From the NCBI RefSeq assembly GCF_900114775.1, contig NZ_FOUE01000005.1, forward strand, positions 1 to 64,000: DNA of 64,000 nt, in the 5' to 3' direction. The position numbers and the translations under genes are program-made. The DNA is from Marinobacter zhejiangensis (GTDB taxonomy: Bacteria > Pseudomonadota > Gammaproteobacteria > Pseudomonadales > Oleiphilaceae). Shown here piece after piece: positions 9,325-17,264 of this stretch (position 1 is the first letter of the stretch; every line of letters begins with the position of its first letter). A model generated the notes under the pieces. That model was not told where the DNA came from, did not search any database, and worked only from the letters and a program-made list of their open reading frames with translations.

Positions 9325-10273
9325 GATGCTTCCGCAACGCCGCCAGCAGGTTCACCATATCCTCGGGCAGCTCGGTCTCCCAGCTCATTTCCTCTCCGGT
9401 CGCCGGGTGCATCAAGGTCAGCTTGCGAGCGTGCAACGCCTGGCGGTGGAACCGGGACAGCACTTCCCGAAGCTCCTCCGTCGCACCTTTCGGCAGGCGA
9501 AACCGTCCTCCATAGAGAGGATCGCCAACCAGCGGGTGCTTCACGTGTGTCATATGAACCCGGATCTGGTGGGTACGGCCGCTCTCCAGCTTGCAACGCA
9601 CGTGGGTGTGCGCCTCAAAGCGCTCAATCAGCCGATAGTGGGTGACCGCCGGTTTGCCTGACGCCACCACCGCCATTTTCTTACGCTCCTGGGGGTGGCG
9701 GCCAATAGGCGCATCTACAACGCCACCGCCGGTCAGGGTTCCTACCACAACAGCTTCGTACTCCCGCCCCATGGTCCGGGTCTGCAGCTGGTCCACCAGC
9801 GAGGTGTGGGCAATCAGGCTCCGCGCCACCACCATGATGCCGGAGGTTTCTTTATCCAGCCGGTGAACGATGCCAGCCCTGGGCAGGTTTTCCACTTCAG
9901 GTGCGTAATGCAGCAGCGCATTGACCAAGGTGCCATCCGCATGTCCGGCCGCAGGGTGAACCACCAGTCCTGCCGGCTTGTTCAGAACAATCAGATGTTC
10001 GTCCTCATAGACAATATCCAGCGCTATAGACTCGGCTTGCCAGGTAACCTGGACTTCTGGCTCAGCATTCAGCTCCAGCCGGTCATCCAGCATCACCTTG
10101 TCCCGCGGTTTGCGCACTTCACCGTTGACCGTCAAAGCGCCACTCTTGATCCAGCTCTGGAGTCGGGAACGGGAGTGTTCGGGCATGAGTGAAGCAGCCG
10201 CCTGATCCAATCGGCGGTCGCTCAGTTCTGGGGGGATCACATAAGACTCGGTAATTCGATTTTCGGCGGTCAT
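9296..10273 (-). CDS. rluD: 23S rRNA pseudouridine(1911/1915/1917) synthase
   Basis: Converts three uridines in helix 69 of 23S rRNA to pseudouridine, which matters for 50S maturation and subunit joining. It has an N-terminal S4 RNA-binding domain (RRLDQAAASLMPEHSRSRLQ, about residues 20-80) and an RluA-type catalytic domain with HRLDKETSG at 138-145, Asp140 being the nucleophile. 325 aa matches E. coli RluD (326). It lies divergent from bamD, the same arrangement as in E. coli and Pseudomonas, and overlaps pgeF at its 3' end. The start ATG is 127 bp from the bamD ATG. Confidence 0.95.
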   Translation of the reverse strand: MTAENRITESYVIPPELSDRRLDQAAASLMPEHSRSRLQSWIKSGALTVNGEVRKPRDKVMLDDRLELNAEPEVQVTWQAESIALDIVYEDEHLIVLNKPAGLVVHPAAGHADGTLVNALLHYAPEVENLPRAGIVHRLDKETSGIMVVARSLIAHTSLVDQLQTRTMGREYEAVVVGTLTGGGVVDAPIGRHPQERKKMAVVASGKPAVTHYRLIERFEAHTHVRCKLESGRTHQIRVHMTHVKHPLVGDPLYGGRFRLPKGATEELREVLSRFHRQALHARKLTLMHPATGEEMSWETELPEDMVNLLAALRKHRDELEQREF

Positions 10274-10320
10274 TCAGGGCCCGGTGTCGTCGATAAGTAT
10301 TACAAAAATCAATCAAGGGA

Positions 10321-10367
10321 GGCTGGCCACTAAACAAGCGGAAGCATCCCCGCTACAATGGCCAGCC
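10321..10367. repeat. nested inverted repeat over the bamD promoter
   Basis: Outer perfect 9-bp arms GGCTGGCCA (10321-10329) and TGGCCAGCC (10359-10367) enclose an inner pair AGCGG (10337-10341) and CCGCT (10350-10354). The structure brackets a possible bamD promoter, and its right arm begins at the last base of the -10. It could be a regulator's operator or a DNA cruciform. Confidence 0.6.
10331..10359 (+). promoter_or_regulatory. possible bamD promoter
   Basis: -35-like TAAACA (10331-10336), a 17-nt spacer, and -10 TACAAT (10354-10359). The -10 is good and the -35 poor. The expected start near 10366 gives a leader of about 35 nt. The element is embedded in the inverted repeat 10321-10367. 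Confidence 0.45.
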
Positions 10368-10400
10368 AATCAGTATCCAATCATTATACGGGATTCCGGC

Positions 10401-11234
10401 ATGAGATCAGTTTTTCGCGTATTTGTACTGACCACCCTGGTTATTCTGGTCAGCGCCTGCGCCTCAACCCAACAGGAAGAAGTGCTGCCGGAAGAGGCCT
10501 ACTATCAGCAGGCCCGGGATGCCATGAACTCAGGCAATTTCAACGAAGCCGAACGTAACCTGGACTTCCTTGAGACCTACTACCCGTTTGGCCGTTATGC
10601 GGAACAGGCGCAGCTCGACCTGATTTACGCCCGCTATCAGAACCTGGACCTTGAAGGCGCACGCGCCGCCGCCGACCGATTCCTCCGGCTGAACCCCCAA
10701 AGCAGTCACGCAGACTACGCACTGTACCTGCGAGGTCTGGCGTCCTATAACCTGGACATTGGCCTTGCCAGCCGCTTTTTCCCGATTGATACCAGCGCCC
10801 GCGATCCCGGCGAACAACGCCAGGCGTTCCGGGACTTTTCTACCCTGCTGAACCGCTACCCGGACAGCGAGTACGCTGCCGATGCCCGCCAGCGAATGAT
10901 CGCGATCCGCAACCGCATGGCCAATCTGGAACTGGAAGCCGCCCGCTACTACATCAAGCGAGAAGCCTACCTGGCCGCTAACAACCGTGCTCGCTATATC
11001 TTTGAGAATTACTCATCAACACCGGCTGCCGAAGACGCGCTGATCATCATGGTCGAGACCTACCGCTTCCTGGGCATGGATGATGCGTCAAACGACGCCA
11101 TTCAACTGCTTGCCATCAACTACCCGGACAGTGATGCGTTTGATGCCAATATGAAGTTTCAGCCTCACGTCCTGGAGCGACAAAACCGCTCGCTGCTGAA
11201 CGTGGTTACCTTCGGGCTCTTCGGAAACGAGTAG
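10401..11234 (+). CDS. bamD: outer membrane assembly lipoprotein BamD
   Basis: Essential lipoprotein of the BAM complex. It binds BamA and helps insert beta-barrel proteins into the outer membrane. It has a lipoprotein signal MRSVFRVFVLTTLVILVSAC with the acylated Cys at residue 20. Five TPR-like repeats follow, beginning PEEAYYQQARDAMNSGNF and including YPFGRYAEQAQLDLIYARY, RYPDSEYAADARQRM and YYIKREAYLAANNRA. 277 aa is slightly longer than E. coli BamD (245). I chose the ATG at 10401 because it starts the signal peptide; the frame is open 117 nt further up but without a fitting sequence. Divergent from rluD. Confidence 0.95.
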   Translation: MRSVFRVFVLTTLVILVSACASTQQEEVLPEEAYYQQARDAMNSGNFNEAERNLDFLETYYPFGRYAEQAQLDLIYARYQNLDLEGARAAADRFLRLNPQSSHADYALYLRGLASYNLDIGLASRFFPIDTSARDPGEQRQAFRDFSTLLNRYPDSEYAADARQRMIAIRNRMANLELEAARYYIKREAYLAANNRARYIFENYSSTPAAEDALIIMVETYRFLGMDDASNDAIQLLAINYPDSDAFDANMKFQPHVLERQNRSLLNVVTFGLFGNE

Positions 11235-11241
11235 ACTGGAT

Positions 11242-11264
11242 GGGGCTCCTCCTCAGGGAGCCCC
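11242..11264 (+). terminator. GC-rich hairpin after bamD
   Basis: GGGGCTCC (11242-11249) and GGAGCCCC (11257-11264) form an 8-bp stem with a 7-nt loop, 7 nt after the bamD stop and just before the convergent nadE end. A clear T-run is missing on both strands, so its strength is doubtful. Confidence 0.5.
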
Positions 11265-11272
11265 GCCGGGAC

Positions 11273-12937
11273 TTATTTACCAATCTTCCATTTATTGGTG
11301 ATCGGATAACGTCGGTCCTTACCGAAGCCCCGCTCAGTTATGCGCACACCAATCGGTGCCTGACGACGCTTGTATTCGTTGATATCCACCAGTCTCACCG
11401 TACGCTCCACGTCCGCCCGCTCAAACCCCTCAGCAACAATCGCCTCTGCGCTGAAATCCCGCTCAACATAAAGGTTGAGAATCTGGTCCAGGGTATCGTA
11501 ATCCGGCAGGCTGTCCTGATCCTTCTGGTCCGGCGCCAGCTCAGCCGAAGGTGGCCGCGTGATCACTCGCTCAGGAATAACCTGGGACAGCGTATTGCGA
11601 TAGCGCGCCAACTGGAACACCAGGGTCTTGGGAACATCTTTCAGGACATCAAAACCACCAGCCATATCGCCATACAGCGTGGAGTACCCCACCGCCATTT
11701 CGCTTTTGTTGCCAGTGGTTAGAACCAAGGCGCCAAACTTGTTAGACAGTGACATCAGCAGCACGCCCCGCAGGCGGGCTTGCAGGTTTTCTTCAGTCGT
11801 ATCCGGCTGGGTGCCAGAGAACGGCTTTTCGAGTGTCGCCATAAACGATTCGTACATGGGCTCGATGGAGAATACGTCGTACTGAACACCAAGCGCCCTG
11901 GCTTCAGCTTCAGCATCTTCCAGACTCATGCTGGAGGTGTACTTGAACGGCATCATTACCGCCCGAACCCGGTCTGCCCCGAGCGCATCAACTGCAACCG
12001 CCAGGGTCACCGCCGAGTCAATGCCGCCAGACAAGCCCAACACGACAGATTTGAAACCGTTTTTGTTGGTGTAATCCCGAACGCCAAGCACGAGCGCCTT
12101 ATAAACGCTCTCCTCCAGGGTCAGTGGTTCTGGTCGCTGCTGGGAGACCGGCTGGCAATGGTGTTCGTACAGGAAGTCGACACAATACAACCCCTCTTCA
12201 AACCGGGGGGCCTCCATCGCCAGGTTACCGGAGTGGTCGTAAACCATGGAGCCACCATCAAACACCAGTTCGTCCTGACCGCCAACCAGATTGGTGTAGA
12301 CAATAGCCACCTGATTCTCGGCTGACTTACGTTCAAGCAACGCCTTGCGACGTTCCTGCTTATCAGTATCAAACGGAGAAGCATTCAGGTTGATGATCAG
12401 TCTCGCCCCCGCGGCAGCGGCCTGCTCGACCGGTCCATCGTTCCAGATATCCTCGCAAACCGTGAGCCCTACCGGCACGCCACAGAGGTTGAATACGCAG
12501 CTGTCCTGCCCTGCAGAGAAATAGCGCTTCTCATCGAACACCTGGTAGTTCGGGCGAAACTGCTTGCAATACGTTTGGGTGATTTCCCCCGATTCCAGCA
12601 CCAACGCGGCGTTATACAACAGGCCATTGCGACGAACCGGCGCCCCAAACACGATCGCAACCGGCAGGTTCGCCTGACGGAGAGTATCCAGGGATTCCTG
12701 GATACGGACATCCAGACTGGGGCGTAGCAGCAGGTCTTCCGGTGGATAGCCCGTCAGACAGAGTTCAGGAAACACCACGACATCAGCCTGATGCTGTGTG
12801 TGCGCCTGCCTTGCCGAGTCGATAACCAGCTGGGTATTCCCGGGAATATCCCCAACCAGAAAATCAATCTGAGCCATGACTACCCGTAGACTGGTAGCAG
12901 TGGTGCCTACGGGGTTCTGCCCTTGGGCGCGAGACAT
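11273..12937 (-). CDS. nadE: glutamine-dependent NAD+ synthetase
   Basis: Last step of NAD synthesis: amidation of deamido-NAD using ATP and ammonia, the ammonia coming from glutamine. The N-terminal nitrilase-type glutaminase has a catalytic triad visible as Glu58 (FPELCLTGYPPED), Lys125 (YCKQFRPNYQVFDEKRYF) and Cys161 (GLTVCEDIW). The C-terminal synthetase has the ATP PP-loop GLSGGIDSAV. The two-domain, roughly 540-aa type is usual outside enterics. The strand LRVVMAQIDFLVGDI is part of the fold, so the upstream ATG at 12937 is preferred over the internal one at 12877, though both are possible. Convergent with bamD and divergent from pilS. Confidence 0.95.
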   Translation of the reverse strand: MSRAQGQNPVGTTATSLRVVMAQIDFLVGDIPGNTQLVIDSARQAHTQHQADVVVFPELCLTGYPPEDLLLRPSLDVRIQESLDTLRQANLPVAIVFGAPVRRNGLLYNAALVLESGEITQTYCKQFRPNYQVFDEKRYFSAGQDSCVFNLCGVPVGLTVCEDIWNDGPVEQAAAAGARLIINLNASPFDTDKQERRKALLERKSAENQVAIVYTNLVGGQDELVFDGGSMVYDHSGNLAMEAPRFEEGLYCVDFLYEHHCQPVSQQRPEPLTLEESVYKALVLGVRDYTNKNGFKSVVLGLSGGIDSAVTLAVAVDALGADRVRAVMMPFKYTSSMSLEDAEAEARALGVQYDVFSIEPMYESFMATLEKPFSGTQPDTTEENLQARLRGVLLMSLSNKFGALVLTTGNKSEMAVGYSTLYGDMAGGFDVLKDVPKTLVFQLARYRNTLSQVIPERVITRPPSAELAPDQKDQDSLPDYDTLDQILNLYVERDFSAEAIVAEGFERADVERTVRLVDINEYKRRQAPIGVRITERGFGKDRRYPITNKWKIGK

Positions 12938-13013
12938 ACGTTGCTCCTGTAACTCATTGCCGGTAAAAGGCTATTATAAACCCTACAGAGCCGCCGAAGA
13001 ACCAACGACAACC

Positions 13014-14660
13014 ATGCCCAATAACCAACCTGCATTTCTAACAACTTCGGGCACCCCCCAACCGAACCAGTCAACCCGCCTGTTCCGTATCTACAACCAC
13101 TATCGTCTCGCAATCTGCATGATGCTGGTTGGCCTGCTTCTGGTAGACCCGGGGGACCTGGGCATTCAATTTCGAGCGCCTGAACTGTTCCAGATCGGCG
13201 TCTTCGCCTACCTGTCGCTAAACGTCTTCATTGCGCTGTTGCTGTTTGCGGGAATAAAACCACAACCACGGCATGTCATCGTCTCCATATCCCTGGACAT
13301 CGCCTTCCTGCACGGCTTTGTGTACTGCACATCGGGCATCGAAAGCGGTCTTGCAAACCTGGTGATCATAGCGGTAGCCGCCGGCAACATTCTCACCCCC
13401 AGTCGCATTGGCACACTCTACGCAGCCCTCGCTGCCATAGGCTCGCTGCTACTGGCAGCCTGGAGCGTGCTGGTTCTGGACGACAAGGCAGATGCCATCG
13501 TTCGGGCTGGGACTCTGGGCATCCTTTACTTCGCCGCCGCGTTTATCCTGCAGTCGATCACCCGAAGGATGACCCGAAGTGAGGCCCTGGCCAGCTCACG
13601 AGCCCAAAGCATCCAACAGCTGGAGCAGATCAACCAACAAATCATTCAACGTATGCGGACTGGCATACTGGTAGTGGACCGCTTCGGAAATATCCGATTG
13701 GTTAACGCGGCCGCCGAAGAACTGCTATTCGGCATCCCCGGCGGCGCACTCGCCAAGCGCTCCCCCAAAGGTCAAGCCCTGCCCCGCCTTTTACGCCAGC
13801 GCCTTGAGGACTGGCTAAAAGCTCCAGAACTACGCACAGCTCCGTTTCAGGCGAGCCCTACGGCACCACTGGTCCAGGTCAACTTCACCCCTCTCGACCA
13901 AGAACACGGGGAGCTGATCCTGGTGTTTGTCGAAGATCTGGGCAAAGTCACTCAGCAAGCCCAGCAAATGAAGCTTGCAGCACTCGGCCGCCTCACCGCG
14001 GGTATTGCCCATGAGATTCGCAACCCGTTGGGCGCGATCAGCCATGCTGCCCAGCTGATGGAGGAGTCTGACAACCTCGGCCCCGGCGATCAGAAGATGC
14101 TGGACATCATTCACCGGCACTCCAAACGGGTCAACGGCATCATCGAGAACGTTCTGGACCTTTCCCGGCGCCGGGAAGCAAGCAGCGAACTGATTGACAT
14201 CAAAACCTGGCTGCCGGAGTTTCTGGATAATTATCGGCATACAGCTCGTGATGACTCCAGCCCGACACCCAATATTCAGCTGGGTGTAGACGACAACCTG
14301 CCAGCGGCACGTTTTGACCCCAGCCAGATCGAACAAGTCATGGTCAATTTGTGCGACAACGGTCTTCGCTACAGCTTTCAAACTGTGGGCGAAGCGACGT
14401 TGCAAATTCACGCCGGCATTACCAGTGACGGTGAACGGGCATTTATTGATATTCGAGATCAAGGCCCCGGCATTCAGAAAGAGAATCACGGTGCGGTTTT
14501 TGAGCCGTTTTTCACAACCGATAAAAGCGGCACCGGTCTGGGCCTTTATCTCGCCAGGGAACTGTGCGAGGCTAACCAGGCCCACCTGTCGTTACTGAAC
14601 GACGATCAGCCAGGGAGCTGTTTTCGCATTACCTTCGCCCACCCGGGGCGGTTGATCTGA
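13014..14660 (+). CDS. pilS: type IV pilus sensor histidine kinase PilS
   Basis: Membrane histidine kinase that controls pilin expression through PilR. In Pseudomonas it senses the pilin level in the inner membrane. About six hydrophobic segments lie between residues 30 and 180. Then come a PAS domain (about 205-310, RMRTGILVVDRFGNIRLVN), the HisKA box with phospho-accepting His333 (AALGRLTAGIAHEIRNPLG) and the ATPase with N box CDNGLRYS, DQGPGI and GTGLGLYLAREL. The start at 13014 gives a sensible N-terminus; the frame stays open 138 nt further up, into the divergent nadE. Its TGA overlaps the PilR ATG, showing tight coupling. 548 aa. Confidence 0.94.
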   Translation: MPNNQPAFLTTSGTPQPNQSTRLFRIYNHYRLAICMMLVGLLLVDPGDLGIQFRAPELFQIGVFAYLSLNVFIALLLFAGIKPQPRHVIVSISLDIAFLHGFVYCTSGIESGLANLVIIAVAAGNILTPSRIGTLYAALAAIGSLLLAAWSVLVLDDKADAIVRAGTLGILYFAAAFILQSITRRMTRSEALASSRAQSIQQLEQINQQIIQRMRTGILVVDRFGNIRLVNAAAEELLFGIPGGALAKRSPKGQALPRLLRQRLEDWLKAPELRTAPFQASPTAPLVQVNFTPLDQEHGELILVFVEDLGKVTQQAQQMKLAALGRLTAGIAHEIRNPLGAISHAAQLMEESDNLGPGDQKMLDIIHRHSKRVNGIIENVLDLSRRREASSELIDIKTWLPEFLDNYRHTARDDSSPTPNIQLGVDDNLPAARFDPSQIEQVMVNLCDNGLRYSFQTVGEATLQIHAGITSDGERAFIDIRDQGPGIQKENHGAVFEPFFTTDKSGTGLGLYLARELCEANQAHLSLLNDDQPGSCFRITFAHPGRLI

Positions 14661-16078
14661 TGGCACCAACACCACTTGATACGATGGACCCGCAAGACCC
14701 CATGACCACACCTACTGCGTTGATTGTCGACGATGAGCCCGATATTCGCGAATTGCTCGACATCACCCTGAGCCGCATGGGCATTGACACTCTGACCGCC
14801 CCGGATGTCGCGACTGCGAAACGGCTGTTACAGGGCTCATCCCCCCAACTTTGCCTGACTGACATGAACCTGCCAGACGGCGACGGCATTGAACTGGTCA
14901 GCTGGATTCAAACCCACAGCCCTTGCACACCGGTCGCGGTGATAACGGCCTATGGCAGCATGGATACGGCCATACAGGCACTCAAGGCCGGCGCCTTTGA
15001 TTTCGTCTCCAAGCCAGTGGAGCTCAACCGGTTACGTGAACTGGTCAACAGTGCCCTGAAGCTATCCACAGCGCCAGAAACCCAGGAATCGTCGCCGGAC
15101 GACCCCGGCTTGTTGCTGGGTAACTCAGCTGAGATTAAGCGGTTACGTAACCAGGTTCGCAAGCTTGCCCGCAGCCAGGCCCCGGTGTTTATCAGCGGCG
15201 AGTCCGGCAGTGGTAAAGAGCTGGTCGCCCGTATGATCCACCTTCAAGGCCCTCGAAGCGAAGGCCCGTTCATCGCGGTCAACTGCGGTGCAATCCCATC
15301 GGAACTGATGGAAAGCGAATTCTTCGGTCACAAGAAGGGCAGCTTCACCGGCGCCGTCGACAACAAGGATGGCCTATTTCGGTCGGCCAATGGTGGCACC
15401 CTGTTCCTGGATGAAGTCGCCGATTTGCCGTTAGCCATGCAGGTTAAGCTTTTGCGAGCCATTCAGGAAAAAGCGGTCCGCCCTGTCGGCGACACCAAGG
15501 AAATCCCGGTCGATATCCGGGTACTGAGCGCAACCCACAAGAACCTCCCCGAACTGGTAGCCGAAGGAAGTTTCCGTCAGGATCTGTTTTATCGAATCAA
15601 CGTCATAGAGCTGATGGTACCGCCACTCAGGCAACGCAAAGACGATGTCGAACTGCTCGCCAACCACATTCTTCAACGGGTTGCTAAAGAGTATGAATGC
15701 GACCCTGCGGAGCTAACCCCCGACGCCATCGGACGCCTGCAAAGCTACGACTTCCCCGGTAACGTTCGTGAACTGGAAAACATCCTGGAACGGGCGTACA
15801 CCCTGTGCGACAACGACGTCATTGCCGGTGGTGATTTGCAGCTGGGCAATGGGCACCAAGGCCACTCAATTTCCATTGATTACGGCAACGATAGCGATGC
15901 TCCCATGGAGCTTCCAGATGGCGACATGGACCTTGAAGGTTATTTGGAATCCATCGAAAAACAGGCCATCAATAGGGCACTGGAAGCCACACGTTGGAAT
16001 AAAACCGCTGCGGCGAAGCGCTTGGGCATCAGTTTTCGGGCCTTGCGGTATAAGTTGAAGAAGTTGGGAATGGAGTAA
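14660..16078 (+). CDS. pilR: type IV pilus sigma-54 response regulator PilR
   Basis: NtrC-type activator. When phosphorylated by PilS it drives RpoN-dependent transcription of the major pilin gene, which is not in this window. The receiver domain has acidic pair DDEP and phospho-Asp68 (CLTDMNLPDGDG), with Lys in FVSKPV. The AAA+ domain has Walker A GESGSGKE (near 182), sigma-54 contact loop GSFTGA and Walker B GGTLFLDEV. The C-terminal Fis-type helix-turn-helix reads NKTAAAKRLGISFRALRYKL. The loop has Ser where the textbook motif is GAFTGA, a variant I believe is common in PilR. The start overlaps the pilS stop by one base (ATGA); an internal ATG at 14702 (MTTPTALIV) would also leave a complete receiver. 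Confidence 0.95.
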   Translation: MAPTPLDTMDPQDPMTTPTALIVDDEPDIRELLDITLSRMGIDTLTAPDVATAKRLLQGSSPQLCLTDMNLPDGDGIELVSWIQTHSPCTPVAVITAYGSMDTAIQALKAGAFDFVSKPVELNRLRELVNSALKLSTAPETQESSPDDPGLLLGNSAEIKRLRNQVRKLARSQAPVFISGESGSGKELVARMIHLQGPRSEGPFIAVNCGAIPSELMESEFFGHKKGSFTGAVDNKDGLFRSANGGTLFLDEVADLPLAMQVKLLRAIQEKAVRPVGDTKEIPVDIRVLSATHKNLPELVAEGSFRQDLFYRINVIELMVPPLRQRKDDVELLANHILQRVAKEYECDPAELTPDAIGRLQSYDFPGNVRELENILERAYTLCDNDVIAGGDLQLGNGHQGHSISIDYGNDSDAPMELPDGDMDLEGYLESIEKQAINRALEATRWNKTAAAKRLGISFRALRYKLKKLGME

Positions 16079-16169
16079 ACTCCACTTCGGCATTAGCTGT
16101 TCTGGCGAACGGATTCGTCAGAATTTCAAGGCTGTTGAAAAAGATCATTAACTCACGAAGGATTCAAGG

Positions 16170-16739
16170 ATGAACCATTCGACAACCAGCTCCGGGGTTA
16201 CCCTGGTGGAGCTGCTTATAGCCATAACCATCATTTCTATTGCAACCACCTTCGCCCTTTCTAATTGGTCGCGCTGGATCAATGATGTTCGTCATCGAGC
16301 CCAGATCAATGCCTACGCCGAGCTGTTCAACTACGGGCGTTGGATGGCCGCCAGCCAAAACCGGCTGGTTACATTATGCCCGTTAAACGAGGCAAACCAC
16401 TGCGAAGACGACTGGAACCGGCCTGTATCGGTATTCCCCGACAGCGATAACAACAAGCAGCCGGACAACGGGACGGTATGGCGTATCCTGGAGGCACCTG
16501 CGGAACCATTTACGGTACGCTCTCGAACCGGAGGCCGAGGCTATCTGCAATTCTCCGCCTCTGGAATGGTACATGGAGCATCAGGGGGCCTGGTGCTATG
16601 CCCGAAGACTGATAGCTCAGGTGGCAAGATGAGTTATCTCGCAATCAATCGCGGGGGAAGGTTCCGCGCCGAACACGATTTGGATGGAGACCGGCACCTA
16701 AGGCTCTCATGGGGCACAGATATTTATTGCGCCCCTTAG
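16170..16739 (+). CDS. fimT: minor pilin / GspH-type pseudopilin FimT
   Basis: Type IV pilus minor pilin of the FimT/GspH family. Such proteins prime pilus assembly, and FimT of some bacteria binds DNA during uptake. The class III leader is short (MNHSTTSSG) with cleavage after Gly9. The mature protein begins VTLVELLIAITIISIA with the required Glu at +5. The first mature residue is Val, a little unusual for Phe or Met. Two Cys pairs (LCPLNEANHC, LCPKT with IYCAP) may form disulfides. AAGGATTCAAGG just before the ATG is the ribosome-binding site. It follows pilR by 91 nt, as in Pseudomonas, but here it is separated from and faces the fimU-pilE operon. 189 aa. Confidence 0.85.
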   Translation: MNHSTTSSGVTLVELLIAITIISIATTFALSNWSRWINDVRHRAQINAYAELFNYGRWMAASQNRLVTLCPLNEANHCEDDWNRPVSVFPDSDNNKQPDNGTVWRILEAPAEPFTVRSRTGGRGYLQFSASGMVHGASGGLVLCPKTDSSGGKMSYLAINRGGRFRAEHDLDGDRHLRLSWGTDIYCAP

Positions 16740-16750
16740 CTTTAGCATCA

Positions 16751-16788
16751 GCAATGCCTGTATAGTCGGCTCGCTATACAGGCATTGC
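16751..16788. terminator. strong hairpin between convergent fimT and pilE
   Basis: A perfect 15-bp inverted repeat (16751-16765 and 16774-16788, GCAATGCCTGTATAG and its complement) with an 8-nt loop lies in the 63-bp gap between two convergent genes. Neither strand has a T-run after it, so it may block transcripts with Rho or protect 3' ends rather than act as a textbook terminator. Confidence 0.65.
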
Positions 16789-16802
16789 CAAACACCAGTG
16801 TA

Positions 16803-17264
16803 CTACTTGCCCCAGCGGTTCTCGCCAGTATCAACCACACCGTCATTGTCAGCATCCCACCAGCGAACCCCAGTAGACGAAAGCTGAAGAACGCCATTCC
16901 CCGCTTGCCCACCCTTTGGTGTAGCGCGAATGGTGTACGTCGTGGCATTGGTCGGGGCGACAATTCTCAGGTCATAGTACTTGACGCTACCATCCAAAGG
17001 CGCTTCATCCGGGTACGTTGCCGGAGCGCCAGTGTCTGCGCCGCCCGTTGCAGCCCCTTCGTACGTGTTGTTCACGGTGAAGTGTCGCTCCATCGCATTG
17101 GCCAACCCCATAAGAGCTCCTTGAGCCTCTGACCGTCGGGTTTTTTGGACATGGTCCTGATAATTTGGATAGGCAATCGCAGCCAAGATTCCAACAATCG
17201 TCACGACGATCATTAACTCTATCAAAGTGAAGCCTTTATTCTTCAATGCTCCAACTCCTTTCAT
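16803..17264 (-). CDS. pilE: type IV pilus minor pilin PilE
   Basis: Minor pilin, last gene of the fimU-pilE operon. Its leader [11 protein letters not shown] is cleaved before [28 protein letters not shown], the classic pilin N-terminal helix with Glu+5. The remainder is a small globular domain with no cysteine, so it lacks the disulfide loop of many pilins. Near the end, [12 protein letters not shown] has the D-x-D-x-D-G-x-x-D-x-x-E spacing of a calcium-binding loop, much as in GspG pseudopilins. Its ATG overlaps the pilY1 stop by one base (TAATG). 153 aa. It could also be read as a generic PilE/PilA-like pilin, but position supports the minor pilin. Confidence 0.9.
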   Translation of the reverse strand: MKGVGALKNKGFTLIELMIVVTIVGILAAIAYPNYQDHVQKTRRSEAQGALMGLANAMERHFTVNNTYEGAATGGADTGAPATYPDEAPLDGSVKYYDLRIVAPTNATTYTIRATPKGGQAGNGVLQLSSTGVRWWDADNDGVVDTGENRWGK

